Part shown: positions 1 to 7,533 of the stretch, in pieces
How the letters are laid out: the number at the start of each line of letters is the position of its first letter
How positions within the stretch are numbered: position 1 is the stretch's first letter
Assembly: GCA_016930715.1 (NCBI GenBank)
Contig: JAFGGC010000006.1
Coordinates: 1 to 33,044 of the forward strand
DNA: 33,044 nt
Direction of reading: 5' to 3'
DNA from: Endomicrobiales bacterium
GTDB taxonomy: Bacteria; Elusimicrobiota; Endomicrobiia; Endomicrobiales; JAFGGC01
Position numbers and translations under genes: made by a program
Notes under the pieces: model-generated
Seen by the model: only the letters and a program-made list of their open reading frames with translations
What the model was told of the DNA's origin: nothing
Database searches by the model: none

Positions 1-3000
1 CGCGGCGCCCCAGCTGAAAGTCGGGGTCAGCGTCGTCGAAATTATAACGTTATACGCAGGCTCGCCGAGATTGAACGAACCGGGCAGTTCCTTTGTCATG
101 TCTATGTAAAGCTGCATCGTTTCGTTCGAAACCCTGTTCAGGCCGTCGCTGCCCACCGCCGTCACGCGCCAGTAATACCTGTCGTTTTCGACGAACCCCC
201 CGTAGGAAGTAACCGCGTCGGTAAGCCCGGAGATGGTTATGCTCGAGGAAAAATTCGACAGCTGGGAGAGAGCAAGCTCGTAGGTGACGCTCTCTTCAGG
301 ATCGGGGTCCGACGTGGGCAACCAGTAAAAAGGCACGGTCGTGGTCGTGATTATCGCCCCGTCGGTCGGGCTCGAAAGGCCGAACGCGACCGGCGGTTCG
401 GGCGTGCCGTTCACCTTCAAATAGTAGGTTGCGTCCGACATTGTTTTCAGCTGGCCGTCAAATGCCTGGACGCGCCACCAATATGTCGCGTTCTCAGTCA
501 ATGTCTGCGTCTGCAGTGAAGTCCCCACGAACACGTATTGAGAGGAGATGTAGGTCGTGAAACTGGAATCCTGGGAATAGTCAACCTGATACCTGACGAC
601 ATTGCCGGGGTCCACGTCGGTGGACGGGTCCCACGCAAGCGTCGGTGTCTGCGAACCGGTTATGCTCCCGTCCGCCGGAGAAGACAGACCGAAACTGCCC
701 GGAGCGGTATTGTTGACGTTCATCTGGACGCTTCTCGAAGTCGGCGTTGAGTCCGTCGCGACACCGTCAAGGTCAACGGCCGCCACGCGCCAATAGACGG
801 TATAATCCTCGAACTCCAGAAAATCCGCGTTGTAGCTGAGGCTCGAGCCGACGTTCTGTTCCGTGACCGGATATGTGAAAGTGGGATCGGTGGAGAAATA
901 CACGTGGTACGCAATGACGTCGCCGTAGACGCTGTCAGCGTCCGAAGAACCGGCCCAGCCGAGGACCACCGGGGTGCTCGAACGAATGCTCATATCGGGC
1001 GGAGTGGAAAGCGTGAATGCCGCCGGGGCCCTGTTGTAAGTACAGGTCGAAGGCGAGACGAGAGAAACGGCGCCCTGGTTGTTCAACTCGTCCCTTGCCC
1101 TTATGGCGTAATAGTATGTAGTGCCGTTGGTGAAACCCGTTATGGTCTTGGTGCAGGGCGTCCCGGGCGCAAGCGAGCTCGTGCTGAAAACGACACGGTT
1201 GGGGTATCCGGGCAGGACGGCGTCCCAGTCCCCCTGATCGTCTATGGGCCCGTCTGCGCTCGCTCTTATTTCGAAACTTCCGGTCAGGTCGCCGTTTCCG
1301 GCGTCATCGCCGGGAGACGTCCACGTGAACACCACCTGCCTCCAATAGGGGACGACCTGAAGGGTATCTATTACGGAAGGAGGCGTGACGTCGTGCTGGG
1401 CGTAAGCCGTGGCGCCGTAAGAAACGTCCGACCAGTTAAGGTAATCATCGGCGGTCCATATCCTGAAATAGTAAGTGTCTCCTGCCGTGAGCCCGGTCAC
1501 CGTATGGGTATTTAGCGCGCCCACGGAAGTGCTTGTCGATATGTCCACTCTGTATATTGAAGTGGTGAAACTTTTCAACGAATCCGTGGTGTAGTCTATC
1601 CTGAACCATCCGCCGGCAATGCTCCCGGTGGGTCCGTCGTCGCCGGGCGAGGTCCATATAAGGTCCACCTTGCCTTCCGTGGAACCCGTGAGGGCGGTAA
1701 GCTCGTTTATTATCCCGGGCGGCGTCTCGTCCGGGGTCTTAAGGCTCGTTATCGCAGAAAGCGGAGACTCCAGCACCGAGCTCACTCGCCCTGCGCCGAT
1801 GTCGCCCTTGTCAAAGCAGGTCACCCGGTAATAGTACGTCACTTCCGTCAGAAGCCCGATGTCCACGTAATAGGACGTGGGATGCATCACGCTGAAGGTA
1901 CTCACGTTGTTCACGAAGGACGCGAAAGTAAAACTCGCCCTGTACACCTTATAATAGTCCCTGTCATCGTAGCCGTACACCGTAGGCCACGTCCACGTTA
2001 CGTGAACGCTCGAGGAGCTTAAAGCTACCACCGCCGGGTTCGAAGGCGCGTCCGGGGCCCTGTCGTGGGCGACCACGGTCATCGTGTTCGAAAGAACCGA
2101 ATAATTGCCCGCGAAGTCCACGGCTTTGAGCCCGAAATAGTAGGTCGTGCCCGGATAAAGGCCCGAAACGCTTACTATTTCCGGCGTCGGCGGGTTCTGA
2201 ACCGCCGCGATGACGACCGACGAGGACGGAGGTATCGCGTCGAAATTGGCGGCGCTTATTATTTCAGTTGACCATTTGACGAGGTATTCGGCGCATTTTC
2301 CGGAGCCGGAGTCCCCGGCGTCGTTGTAAGGCGTTACCCACTGCAGGCCCGCCTCCCCGTCCAGGGTCTCGCCCACGGGCGAATCCGAAAGGGACTGCTT
2401 GCCGGGGTCGATATTTACGGTAGAGGTGGAATAGTCAACCCTCGCGGTGGTGCTGTCGTTGTTGACCGCCCAGAGCCTGTAGTAGTACGTCACGCCTTCG
2501 TTGAGGGCGGTATCGATGTAGTAGGTCGTCATTATTTCGCTTAACACCGTTTCGAAGAACAGGAAGTTGGTATAAGTGGAATGCACCAGCGTGTATTTTG
2601 TGTAAAGGTGGTTGCCGTTCGGGTCCCACGACAGGTTTATGTACCTTGACGAATTGTTTTCCGAAGCCATGGCCCCGGGCCTGTTCGGGAAAGTCGTGAG
2701 TACATTATAGTCGGAATAGAAGTTGGCGCGACCGTTGAAAACCTGCACCCGGACCTGGCAGGATGTGTTGGGCGGAAGGCCCGCCTGGACCCAGAACGTG
2801 GTGGAAGTGCTCAATTCCTCGCGCAGTATTCCGCCGGTGGAGCTTATTATCCTGTAGCCGTCCGCGTTCGAGTCCACCGTGTCCCAGGCCCACTGCAGGG
2901 AAGAGGTGGACAGGATTACGCAGTCCGCGGTGAAAGTCGACGTGGACAGCGCTATCCAGGGACGGGTGCTCGTTACCGTGCTGTAGAAACCTAAATGGTC

Positions 3001-3681
3001 GTAATAGTCCGCGGCTCTTACCCTGTAATAGTAGGTATTTCCGTTGACGAGGCCTATATGCTGATGTGTCGTTCCTGGAGGAAGTATCGCGGCTATTTCG
3101 GCGAAACCTCCGGTGTCCGAAAAGGAAGAGCATTCTATTCTGTATTCCTTAAGGTCAAGGTCGGTGTTCGCCTGCCACCATATGTTTATGAGTTCCTCGC
3201 CGTACGAGAGCCCCACTCCCTGGGTCTGGGCGGGTATCGTATCGCAGGCCATGGCATAGCACGCGGGATTGACGCCTCCCGGCTCCGAAAAGGAATACCA
3301 CGCTCCCAGGTCCGAAGACGAATCCTCCGCTTTCACGGCGAAGTAATAGGTAACATTCGCCATCAGTCCGGTGACGAGCACGCTTTCCGGCGTCCCGCTG
3401 GAGGCGAAAACCGTCCAGTTGTAGTTGAACGTGCTGACCGACACGTCGTAGAAAATTCCCGAGGTTATTTCGGCAACCGAAGAATATTTGACGAGGTAAT
3501 TCGACGGTGCGGACGTGGCGTCCTGAGGATCCGGCGCGGTCCAGGTAAGCATCACCGAACCCTCGACGGCGCTACCCGTCAGTGCGGTAAGGTCCGAAAT
3601 GCCGGCCGGAACGCAATGCCCTCCGACGGACAGCACGGAAACGAAGACGGCCGCTGATAACAATCCTTTTATCGCTTTCAT
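1..3681 (-). CDS. Giant secreted fibronectin type III repeat protein (C-terminus outside window)
   Basis: The frame starting at the ATG at 3681 stays open to position 1, giving 1227 codons with no stop, so the C-terminus is missing. The N-terminus is a signal peptide (MKAIKGLLSAAVFVSVLSV, cleavage probably near VPAG). It is followed by about eleven FnIII-like units of roughly 90-120 residues. Each unit carries a Y/W-Y-R-V-x-A strand motif, for example TYYYRVRAADYY near 3030-2995. Further copies are encoded near 3340, 2735, 2475, 2135, 1830, 1455, 1105, 790, 475 and 165. Units start with the usual V-x-L-x-W-x-A-P strand, as in VMLTWTAPDP. No catalytic domain is visible. FnIII arrays of this kind serve as spacers or adhesive stalks, so a cell-surface or secreted role is likely, possibly with an anchor or sorting domain beyond the window. 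No strong Shine-Dalgarno sequence sits directly before the ATG; the signal peptide decides the start. A c-di-GMP riboswitch lies about 280 bases upstream. Confidence 0.9.
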   Translation of the reverse strand, partial: MKAIKGLLSAAVFVSVLSVGGHCVPAGISDLTALTGSAVEGSVMLTWTAPDPQDATSAPSNYLVKYSSVAEITSGIFYDVSVSTFNYNWTVFASSGTPESVLVTGLMANVTYYFAVKAEDSSSDLGAWYSFSEPGGVNPACYAMACDTIPAQTQGVGLSYGEELINIWWQANTDLDLKEYRIECSSFSDTGGFAEIAAILPPGTTHQHIGLVNGNTYYYRVRAADYYDHLGFYSTVTSTRPWIALSTSTFTADCVILSTSSLQWAWDTVDSNADGYRIISSTGGILREELSTSTTFWVQAGLPPNTSCQVRVQVFNGRANFYSDYNVLTTFPNRPGAMASENNSSRYINLSWDPNGNHLYTKYTLVHSTYTNFLFFETVLSEIMTTYYIDTALNEGVTYYYRLWAVNNDSTTARVDYSTSTVNIDPGKQSLSDSPVGETLDGEAGLQWVTPYNDAGDSGSGKCAEYLVKWSTEIISAANFDAIPPSSSVVIAAVQNPPTPEIVSVSGLYPGTTYYFGLKAVDFAGNYSVLSNTMTVVAHDRAPDAPSNPAVVALSSSSVHVTWTWPTVYGYDDRDYYKVYRASFTFASFVNNVSTFSVMHPTSYYVDIGLLTEVTYYYRVTCFDKGDIGAGRVSSVLESPLSAITSLKTPDETPPGIINELTALTGSTEGKVDLIWTSPGDDGPTGSIAGGWFRIDYTTDSLKSFTTSIYRVDISTSTSVGALNTHTVTGLTAGDTYYFRIWTADDYLNWSDVSYGATAYAQHDVTPPSVIDTLQVVPYWRQVVFTWTSPGDDAGNGDLTGSFEIRASADGPIDDQGDWDAVLPGYPNRVVFSTSSLAPGTPCTKTITGFTNGTTYYYAIRARDELNNQGAVSLVSPSTCTYNRAPAAFTLSTPPDMSIRSSTPVVLGWAGSSDADSVYGDVIAYHVYFSTDPTFTYPVTEQNVGSSLSYNADFLEFEDYTVYWRVAAVDLDGVATDSTPTSRSVQMNVNNTAPGSFGLSSPADGSITGSQTPTLAWDPSTDVDPGNVVRYQVDYSQDSSFTTYISSQYVFVGTSLQTQTLTENATYWWRVQAFDGQLKTMSDATYYLKVNGTPEPPVAFGLSSPTDGAIITTTTVPFYWLPTSDPDPEESVTYELALSQLSNFSSSITISGLTDAVTSYGGFVENDRYYWRVTAVGSDGLNRVSNETMQLYIDMTKELPGSFNLGEPAYNVIISTTLTPTFSWGAA

Positions 3682-3764
3682 CTCAGTAAATGGAGCCCCG
3701 CGGGCAAGCCCGTGGTTTCTGATTGAATTACCCTCCTTCGCTAAACACCCGCCGCTGAATCGAT

Positions 3765-3817
3765 GGCGGACAATTTCTGGGGTCATCCGCGGTATTCTCT
3801 TGCCGCGAACATCCGCC
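3765..3817 (-). promoter_or_regulatory. Structured leader hairpin upstream of FnIII gene
   Basis: The transcript can fold with outer arms GGCGGA/TCCGCC and inner GC-rich arms UCGCGG/CCGCGGA. It lies between the riboswitch terminator and the FnIII start. A further GC palindrome lies nearer the start codon at about 3697-3716 (CCACGGGC / GCCCGCGG). Both could be structural elements of the leader or short dispersed repeats; the function is unknown. Confidence 0.35.
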
Positions 3818-3870
3818 TTAACATCAAGCGCATTCATCCACGGACAAACCCGCGGTTTCTGCGAAGGCGG

Positions 3871-3911
3871 AAAAAAGAAAAACTACCAAAGCTCATAGCA
3901 AGCTCGGTAGC
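3871..3911 (-). terminator. Intrinsic terminator downstream of c-di-GMP riboswitch
   Basis: In the minus-strand RNA, CUACCGAGCUU pairs with GAGCUUUGGUAG (3910 to 3883) around a short loop, with one bulge. A U-rich tract (UUUUUCUUUUUU, 3882-3871) follows directly. It sits 50 bases after the aptamer and 190 bases before the FnIII start codon, the position expected for an attenuator in a riboswitch expression platform. Confidence 0.75.
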
Positions 3912-3961
3912 TGCGGATAGGGGGACTTTTGCGTATAATTCCCGTCAATCGATGTAAAATT

Positions 3962-4057
3962 GGCACGTCTTTTTTCGGTAACCCGGCTAGCGTAGATAGG
4001 CCCCCTATCCTTAGCCCCGTGGCTTTGCGTCCCCAGATTTCTCTGAGTTTGCCTGCC
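3962..4057 (-). promoter_or_regulatory. Cyclic-di-GMP-I (GEMM-I) riboswitch
   Basis: The minus-strand RNA carries the conserved GEMM-I core blocks in order. First is GGCAAAC, then a P1b hairpin closed on a GAAA tetraloop (CUCAGA-GAAA-UCUGGG), then GGGACGCAAAGCC. A P2 arm with GCUAAGG on one side and CUACGCUAGCC on the other follows, then GGGUUACCGA. This matches the layout of the Vibrio cholerae Vc2 aptamer block for block. GGCA/UGCC can close P1. The P2 segment 4010-4001 (GGAUAGGGGG) is perfectly complementary over 10 bases to 3924-3915 (CCCCCUAUCC), just before the intrinsic terminator. That suggests an alternative pairing that acts as the expression platform. The regulated gene is the FnIII protein downstream. 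Whether ligand turns expression on or off cannot be read from the sequence. Confidence 0.93.
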
Positions 4058-4068
4058 TTTTTATAGGC

Positions 4069-4088
4069 AAATCACCATGCGGTGATTT
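4069..4088 (-). other. Perfect 8-bp hairpin at the probable 5' end of the riboswitch transcript
   Basis: AAATCACC and GGTGATTT flank the tetraloop GCAT. The hairpin lies between the predicted promoter and the aptamer. No U-tract follows, so a terminator role for the gene upstream is doubtful. A 5'-end structure of the leader RNA fits better. Confidence 0.5.
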
Positions 4089-4095
4089 TTATCGT

Positions 4096-4130
4096 AATAT
4101 AGAGTTAACAGAGATTCGTTTATTTGTCAA
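4096..4130 (-). promoter_or_regulatory. Predicted sigma70-type promoter for the riboswitch/FnIII transcript
   Basis: A consensus -35 TTGACA (4130-4125) is followed after 17 bases by TAACTC (4107-4102). TATATT (4101-4096) lies just downstream and could serve as the -10 instead. Either choice places the start near 4095-4089, just before the leader hairpin and aptamer. Confidence 0.5.
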
Positions 4131-4164
4131 GGGGTTTTTGAAAATTTAAAAAAAGCATTGAAGT

Positions 4165-4180
4165 TGTGATATAAATCACA
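4165..4180. promoter_or_regulatory. CRP/FNR-family activator site (palindrome TGTGA-N6-TCACA)
   Basis: TGTGATATAAATCACA is a perfect match to the CRP half-site palindrome. Its centre (4172.5) is about 77-83 bases before the predicted start, close to a class I activator position. This is the only such site noticed in the window. The regulator itself is not encoded here. Confidence 0.5.
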
Positions 4181-4267
4181 TTTTTTTCCGTCTTAGAAAA
4201 ACAAAAAACTCGTTGAAAAACACTCTTGGCATCGGCTAATATTTTTTTAAAAAAGCGAACAATACAG

Positions 4268-4289
4268 CCTGTTTTTGTTTTAAAACAGG
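4268..4289 (-). terminator. Weak hairpin at the end of the outer membrane protein gene
   Basis: CCUGUUUU and AAAACAGG can form an 8-bp AU-rich stem that overlaps the stop codon. A U-run (UUUUUU) occurs only about 12 bases later, so termination would be weak. Confidence 0.3.
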
Positions 4290-5050
4290 TTATACGACAA
4301 TCCGAGCGTCACGGTGAACCTCGTCTCGATTTCGGTCGGCCATTCCCTCTTGGCGTCGGGGGTCGAATTGAATATCTCAAGATAGTTCAGCGCCAGGGTG
4401 ACGTACTGCGACAGTTTCGCGTAGAAACTGCTGTCCCAGCGCAGGTTCGAATCGCTCTTGAAGGCCGTGAAATACCTGGCCTCCGAGACAAATTTCGAGG
4501 TTTCCGAGAGAACGATATCGTAGTTAAAAACGCCTTCCGCGCCGGTCTCCCTCACGGCCCCTATCTTCGATCCGAACTTCTGGTCGTAGGCGAAACCCGT
4601 TCTCAACTTGAGGTGGTGTTTTTCCCTGTCTATGAATGCCCAGCCCACGCCGGCGGACTCGCGGTATGTAACCGGGTCGTGAAAGGTATCGTGCACGGTC
4701 GTGACAAGGAACGAAACGTAAGGGTTCGCGTAAACAGACGCCTTGTAGGTGAACACGCTGTTGAAGTCGATGAGGTCGAGGCTCACCTGCTCGGGGCTCC
4801 CCGAAATTTCGGACTTGCCGTATTCCTCCTTCAGGGTGTTGGACCATTCCGTCTTCAGGTATTTCCTGACGGCGGACGCATCAAGCTTCAATCCCCAGCT
4901 CTTGGAGTTCTTCTCCTGGCCGGACCAGTTGTCCGAGACGCCCGTCTGCGTGAACGTGGCGCCGAACATGCCCTTGAGCACGGTGTCACCGCAGCACGCC
5001 GGCGGAGGAAACGCGAAAACAAAACCGAACAACAAAATGAGTTTTTTCAC
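4280..5050 (-). CDS. Outer membrane beta-barrel-like protein (DUF481/DUF3078-like)
   Basis: A 256-residue protein with a signal peptide (KKLILLFGFVFAFPPPACCG). The rest is made of alternating-residue strands ending in a terminal phenylalanine (LGLSYNLF), the usual C-terminal signal of outer membrane barrels. Features such as KTEWSNTLKEEYGKSE and YRESAGVGWAFIDREKHHL resemble DUF481 and DUF3078 barrels. That family resemblance is from memory and not proven. The start is a GTG that overlaps the stop of the nitroreductase gene as GTGA, so the two are probably translationally coupled. The substrate or role is unknown. It is the last gene before the riboswitch leader, whose own promoter appears to begin a new transcript. 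Confidence 0.7.
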   Translation of the reverse strand: MKKLILLFGFVFAFPPPACCGDTVLKGMFGATFTQTGVSDNWSGQEKNSKSWGLKLDASAVRKYLKTEWSNTLKEEYGKSEISGSPEQVSLDLIDFNSVFTYKASVYANPYVSFLVTTVHDTFHDPVTYRESAGVGWAFIDREKHHLKLRTGFAYDQKFGSKIGAVRETGAEGVFNYDIVLSETSKFVSEARYFTAFKSDSNLRWDSSFYAKLSQYVTLALNYLEIFNSTPDAKREWPTEIETRFTVTLGLSYNLF

Positions 5051-5601
5051 GCGACACCCTCTTTATTGAAGACGCAGATATCCCCGAAATCCTTCCTTTG
5101 CGTCGCCCCGGGAACCTCCTGCGGGTACCCGAGGGTTACGAGGCATTCCACCTTCCACGAGGCGGGAAGCCCAAGGAACTTTTGTATGCCTTTCGCGTCG
5201 AACCATCCGATATAGCAGGTCCCGAGGCCGAGATCCTCGGCCTTCAGCACGAGATGCTCGAGGGCGATACCCAGATCTATGAGATGATACTCCACTCCCT
5301 GTATCCTTTCCGCGATGTTGTGCGTCATCAGGCTCAACTCGCTTGCCGCGACGATGACGACGGGCGCCGTCGCCGCCCACTTGTTCGGAACGGCCACTCC
5401 CCCGGCCAGGCCACGGCCGACGAACTCTCCCTTCAGTTCAGGATCGTCGATGACTACGAAACGCCACGGCTGCTTGTTGCAGGCGCTGGGCGCAAACCTC
5501 GCCGCTTCGATTACCTGCCTGATCTTTTCCCTTTCGACGGGCTTGTTCAGGTACTTCCTCACGCTTCTTCTTTCGCCTATCAGCTGATCGAGGGTTTTCA
5601 T
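5047..5601 (-). CDS. Nitroreductase family FMN oxidoreductase
   Basis: A 184-residue protein with the nitroreductase-fold signature: ERRSVRKYLNKPV near the N-terminus, APSACNKQPWRFVVI near residues 37-51, and a C-terminal GLGTCYIGWF/LVTLGYP region. Members bind FMN and use NAD(P)H to reduce nitro compounds, quinones or similar acceptors. The true substrate cannot be told from sequence. The length is typical for the short, one-domain type. An AAGGA lies 9 bases before the ATG. It overlaps the outer membrane protein gene by four bases and follows the propeller gene after a 39-base gap. Confidence 0.88.
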   Translation of the reverse strand: MKTLDQLIGERRSVRKYLNKPVEREKIRQVIEAARFAPSACNKQPWRFVVIDDPELKGEFVGRGLAGGVAVPNKWAATAPVVIVAASELSLMTHNIAERIQGVEYHLIDLGIALEHLVLKAEDLGLGTCYIGWFDAKGIQKFLGLPASWKVECLVTLGYPQEVPGATQRKDFGDICVFNKEGVA

Positions 5602-5640
5602 GGATTGCGTCCTTGTCCTGTAAAAAGTTCTTCGGGCTTT

Positions 5641-7038
5641 TTATTTGAGATTGTTGTCTATCAACGATACGACCTCGGCGGCACCGGGAAGCTTTGAGAG
5701 GCTTGCAGCGAACAGCCCCCTGTTCGTCCCCTTCCTCCAGGAAACGTACGCCACCTTGTCGCCCTTGGGCGAAACGACGGGCATCCTGCAGCCGTAGTAT
5801 GCCTCGTTCACTATCCTGTATGTCTTTCCGGTGGATATTTCCCTGATATAAAGGCCCTTGCTCTCGAAGTAGTCCTTCTGCCTTTCGAGCAGCCTGAGTT
5901 TTATGCCGCTCGAAACGAAGACTATTTTCTTTCCGTCGGGCGTGAACTCCGGGAACTTGTTATAGTAGGAATCGTCGACCACGCATTTTTCCCTGCCCGA
6001 GGCGAGGTCCAGAATGTATACCCCGGGGTTGTCGAGCGAATCTATCCTGCCGTCGCCGTTAATGTCCCTTCTGGTCGAAAGATACATCACCTTGGTGCAA
6101 TCGGGCGAGAACGAGGGAAAAGAGCTGTTGTACTTGGGCGGGACTATCTGGGTTTCCGCGCCGTCCACGAGGTTCTTGAGGAATATGCTTGAATTGTCGC
6201 GGAAGTCTATTACTCCGTCGTCGTTCGTGTCCTTGCGCCACGAAGCGTAGACCAGCTTGTCTCCCCATTTGGATATGGACGGGAAAGTGTTCTCGTAGAC
6301 CGGCTGCACCAGAACGTCCGTCTTCTGCGTTTCGATGTCCATGGAATATATGCCGCTGTAGCGCTTGTCCTTCATCCAGGCGGAGAAAATGATACGCTTT
6401 GAATCCTGGGAGAAAGCGAAATGCTTTACCCTGAAGGACGGGTCTATTATCATGCGGTCCCTTCCGGAGGCAAGGTCGTAGAGAAAAAGCCCTTTCTTGC
6501 TTTCTTTCGTCGGATCTTCAGTGCAAGTGATCCCCTTCCTCGCCGCGATGAAACCCAGATACCTGCCGTCCGGCGAAAAGACGGGCTTGGTGCCGCACAC
6601 GCACTCTTCGGTAAGGGCGCCTTCAAGCCCGGTGGTCAGATTGCACACGTACACGCTGCCCCTGTCGGAGGCGTCTATCCTGCCGTCGCCGTTGGTGTCC
6701 CTTCTGGACGAAATGTAGGCCACGGTGTCGCCGTCCGGAGAAAAAGACGGGAACTGGTTGAAGTATTTAATGGAACCTATCATCTTCCAGTTGGTGAGGT
6801 CTATGATGAGATGCATCGTTTCGGCGCTCTGGTCGAGAGAAAGCGCCTTTTTAAGGTGGGTCCTCGCTTCGGGATACCTGGCAAGCTCGAAATAGCACTT
6901 GGCAAGATCGATGTACGCGTGAGCGCCCATCGAACCCTTTTTGGAAAGCCCAAGGAAAACATCGCACGCCTCGCTGAAGCGGCCTTCCTTCATGAGTTTC
7001 CTGCCCTTGGACGCCGGGTTTGAACCGAAAATCGACAT
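5641..7038 (-). CDS. TPR plus TolB/PD40-type beta-propeller protein with EF-hand-like loops
   Basis: A 465-residue protein. Residues about 10-70 form one or two TPR-like helices (LMKEGRFSEACDVF, YFELARYPEARTHLKKAL). The rest is a six-to-seven-bladed propeller with repeated F-P-x-F-S-P-D-G/K motifs (NQFPSFSPDGDTVAYISSRR, KPVFSPDGRYLGF, SSFPSFSPDCTKVMYLS, NKFPEFTPDGKKIVF) typical of PD40/TolB repeats. Three blades carry an inserted acidic loop: DTNGDGRIDASD, DTNDDGVIDFRD and DINGDGRIDSLD. These match the DxNxDGxID calcium loop of dockerins and EF-hands. There is no signal peptide, so the location is unclear. It starts one base after the yraN stop. The role is unknown; calcium-stabilised protein binding is an inference. 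Confidence 0.82.
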   Translation of the reverse strand: MSIFGSNPASKGRKLMKEGRFSEACDVFLGLSKKGSMGAHAYIDLAKCYFELARYPEARTHLKKALSLDQSAETMHLIIDLTNWKMIGSIKYFNQFPSFSPDGDTVAYISSRRDTNGDGRIDASDRGSVYVCNLTTGLEGALTEECVCGTKPVFSPDGRYLGFIAARKGITCTEDPTKESKKGLFLYDLASGRDRMIIDPSFRVKHFAFSQDSKRIIFSAWMKDKRYSGIYSMDIETQKTDVLVQPVYENTFPSISKWGDKLVYASWRKDTNDDGVIDFRDNSSIFLKNLVDGAETQIVPPKYNSSFPSFSPDCTKVMYLSTRRDINGDGRIDSLDNPGVYILDLASGREKCVVDDSYYNKFPEFTPDGKKIVFVSSGIKLRLLERQKDYFESKGLYIREISTGKTYRIVNEAYYGCRMPVVSPKGDKVAYVSWRKGTNRGLFAASLSKLPGAAEVVSLIDNNLK

Positions 7039-7039
7039 A

Positions 7040-7408
7040 TTAAAGAGTGTACCTCTTTTCCGACATAAAAGCCGCCTTTATGAGCTCCGCCTCGTTTTCC
7101 CCGGGACCCACCGCGAGCACGTCAAAACGGGTATCCCTAGGCAATCCGGGGTGAATCTTAAGATAGCTCGCCGCCGATTTGACTATTTTCTCCCGTTTGC
7201 GGCGGTCCACGGCTTCCTGGGGCCTGCCGAACTGCCCGCCTCTCCTCGATTTCACTTCAACGAACACCAGATATTTCCCGTCCCTGCAGACAATGTCTAT
7301 CTCGCCGAACGGGCACCGGTAGTTCGATTCGAGTATTTCATATCCGTTCTTCTTCAGGTACTTGGCGGCGAACCGCTCGCCCGCGATGCCGGCTTCTCTT
7401 TTATTCAT
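7040..7408 (-). CDS. yraN: YraN family (UPF0102) endonuclease-like protein
   Basis: The core starts MNKREAGIAGERFAAKYL and continues with the nuclease-fold motif GEIDIVCRDGKYLVFVEVKS (the acidic D, E-x-K residues of the restriction-endonuclease-like fold) and RRKREKIVKSAASYL. This is the usual UPF0102 pattern and gives about 122 residues, the normal family length. The frame is open a further 41 codons upstream to a GTG at 7531. That part (ending SSNLWWTIPDGTR) is not found in the family as I know it, so I prefer the ATG at 7408, although its Shine-Dalgarno sequence is weak. It follows rnhB, as in many bacteria. The cellular role of YraN is not settled. Confidence 0.85.
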   Translation of the reverse strand: MNKREAGIAGERFAAKYLKKNGYEILESNYRCPFGEIDIVCRDGKYLVFVEVKSRRGGQFGRPQEAVDRRKREKIVKSAASYLKIHPGLPRDTRFDVLAVGPGENEAELIKAAFMSEKRYTL

Positions 7409-7533
7409 TCTTGTCCCGTCAGGGATAGTCCACCAAAGATTCGATGATGGACGGAATCCCTCGAGTTTTTGCAATACAGTTCTTAAAACCTCGCGTATCA
7501 TTGTTTCGTAAAAAGGCCTACGTTCACGCACCT

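Noticed and set aside
4069-4088. AAATCACC/GGTGATTT hairpin as terminator of the outer membrane protein gene
   Set aside because: There is no U-tract after the stem on the minus strand, and it lies downstream of a predicted promoter for the riboswitch transcript.
4226-5215. Plus-strand 329-codon frame across the outer membrane protein and nitroreductase genes
   Set aside because: It overlaps two genes with recognisable signal peptide and family motifs on the other strand and has no family match or ribosome binding site.
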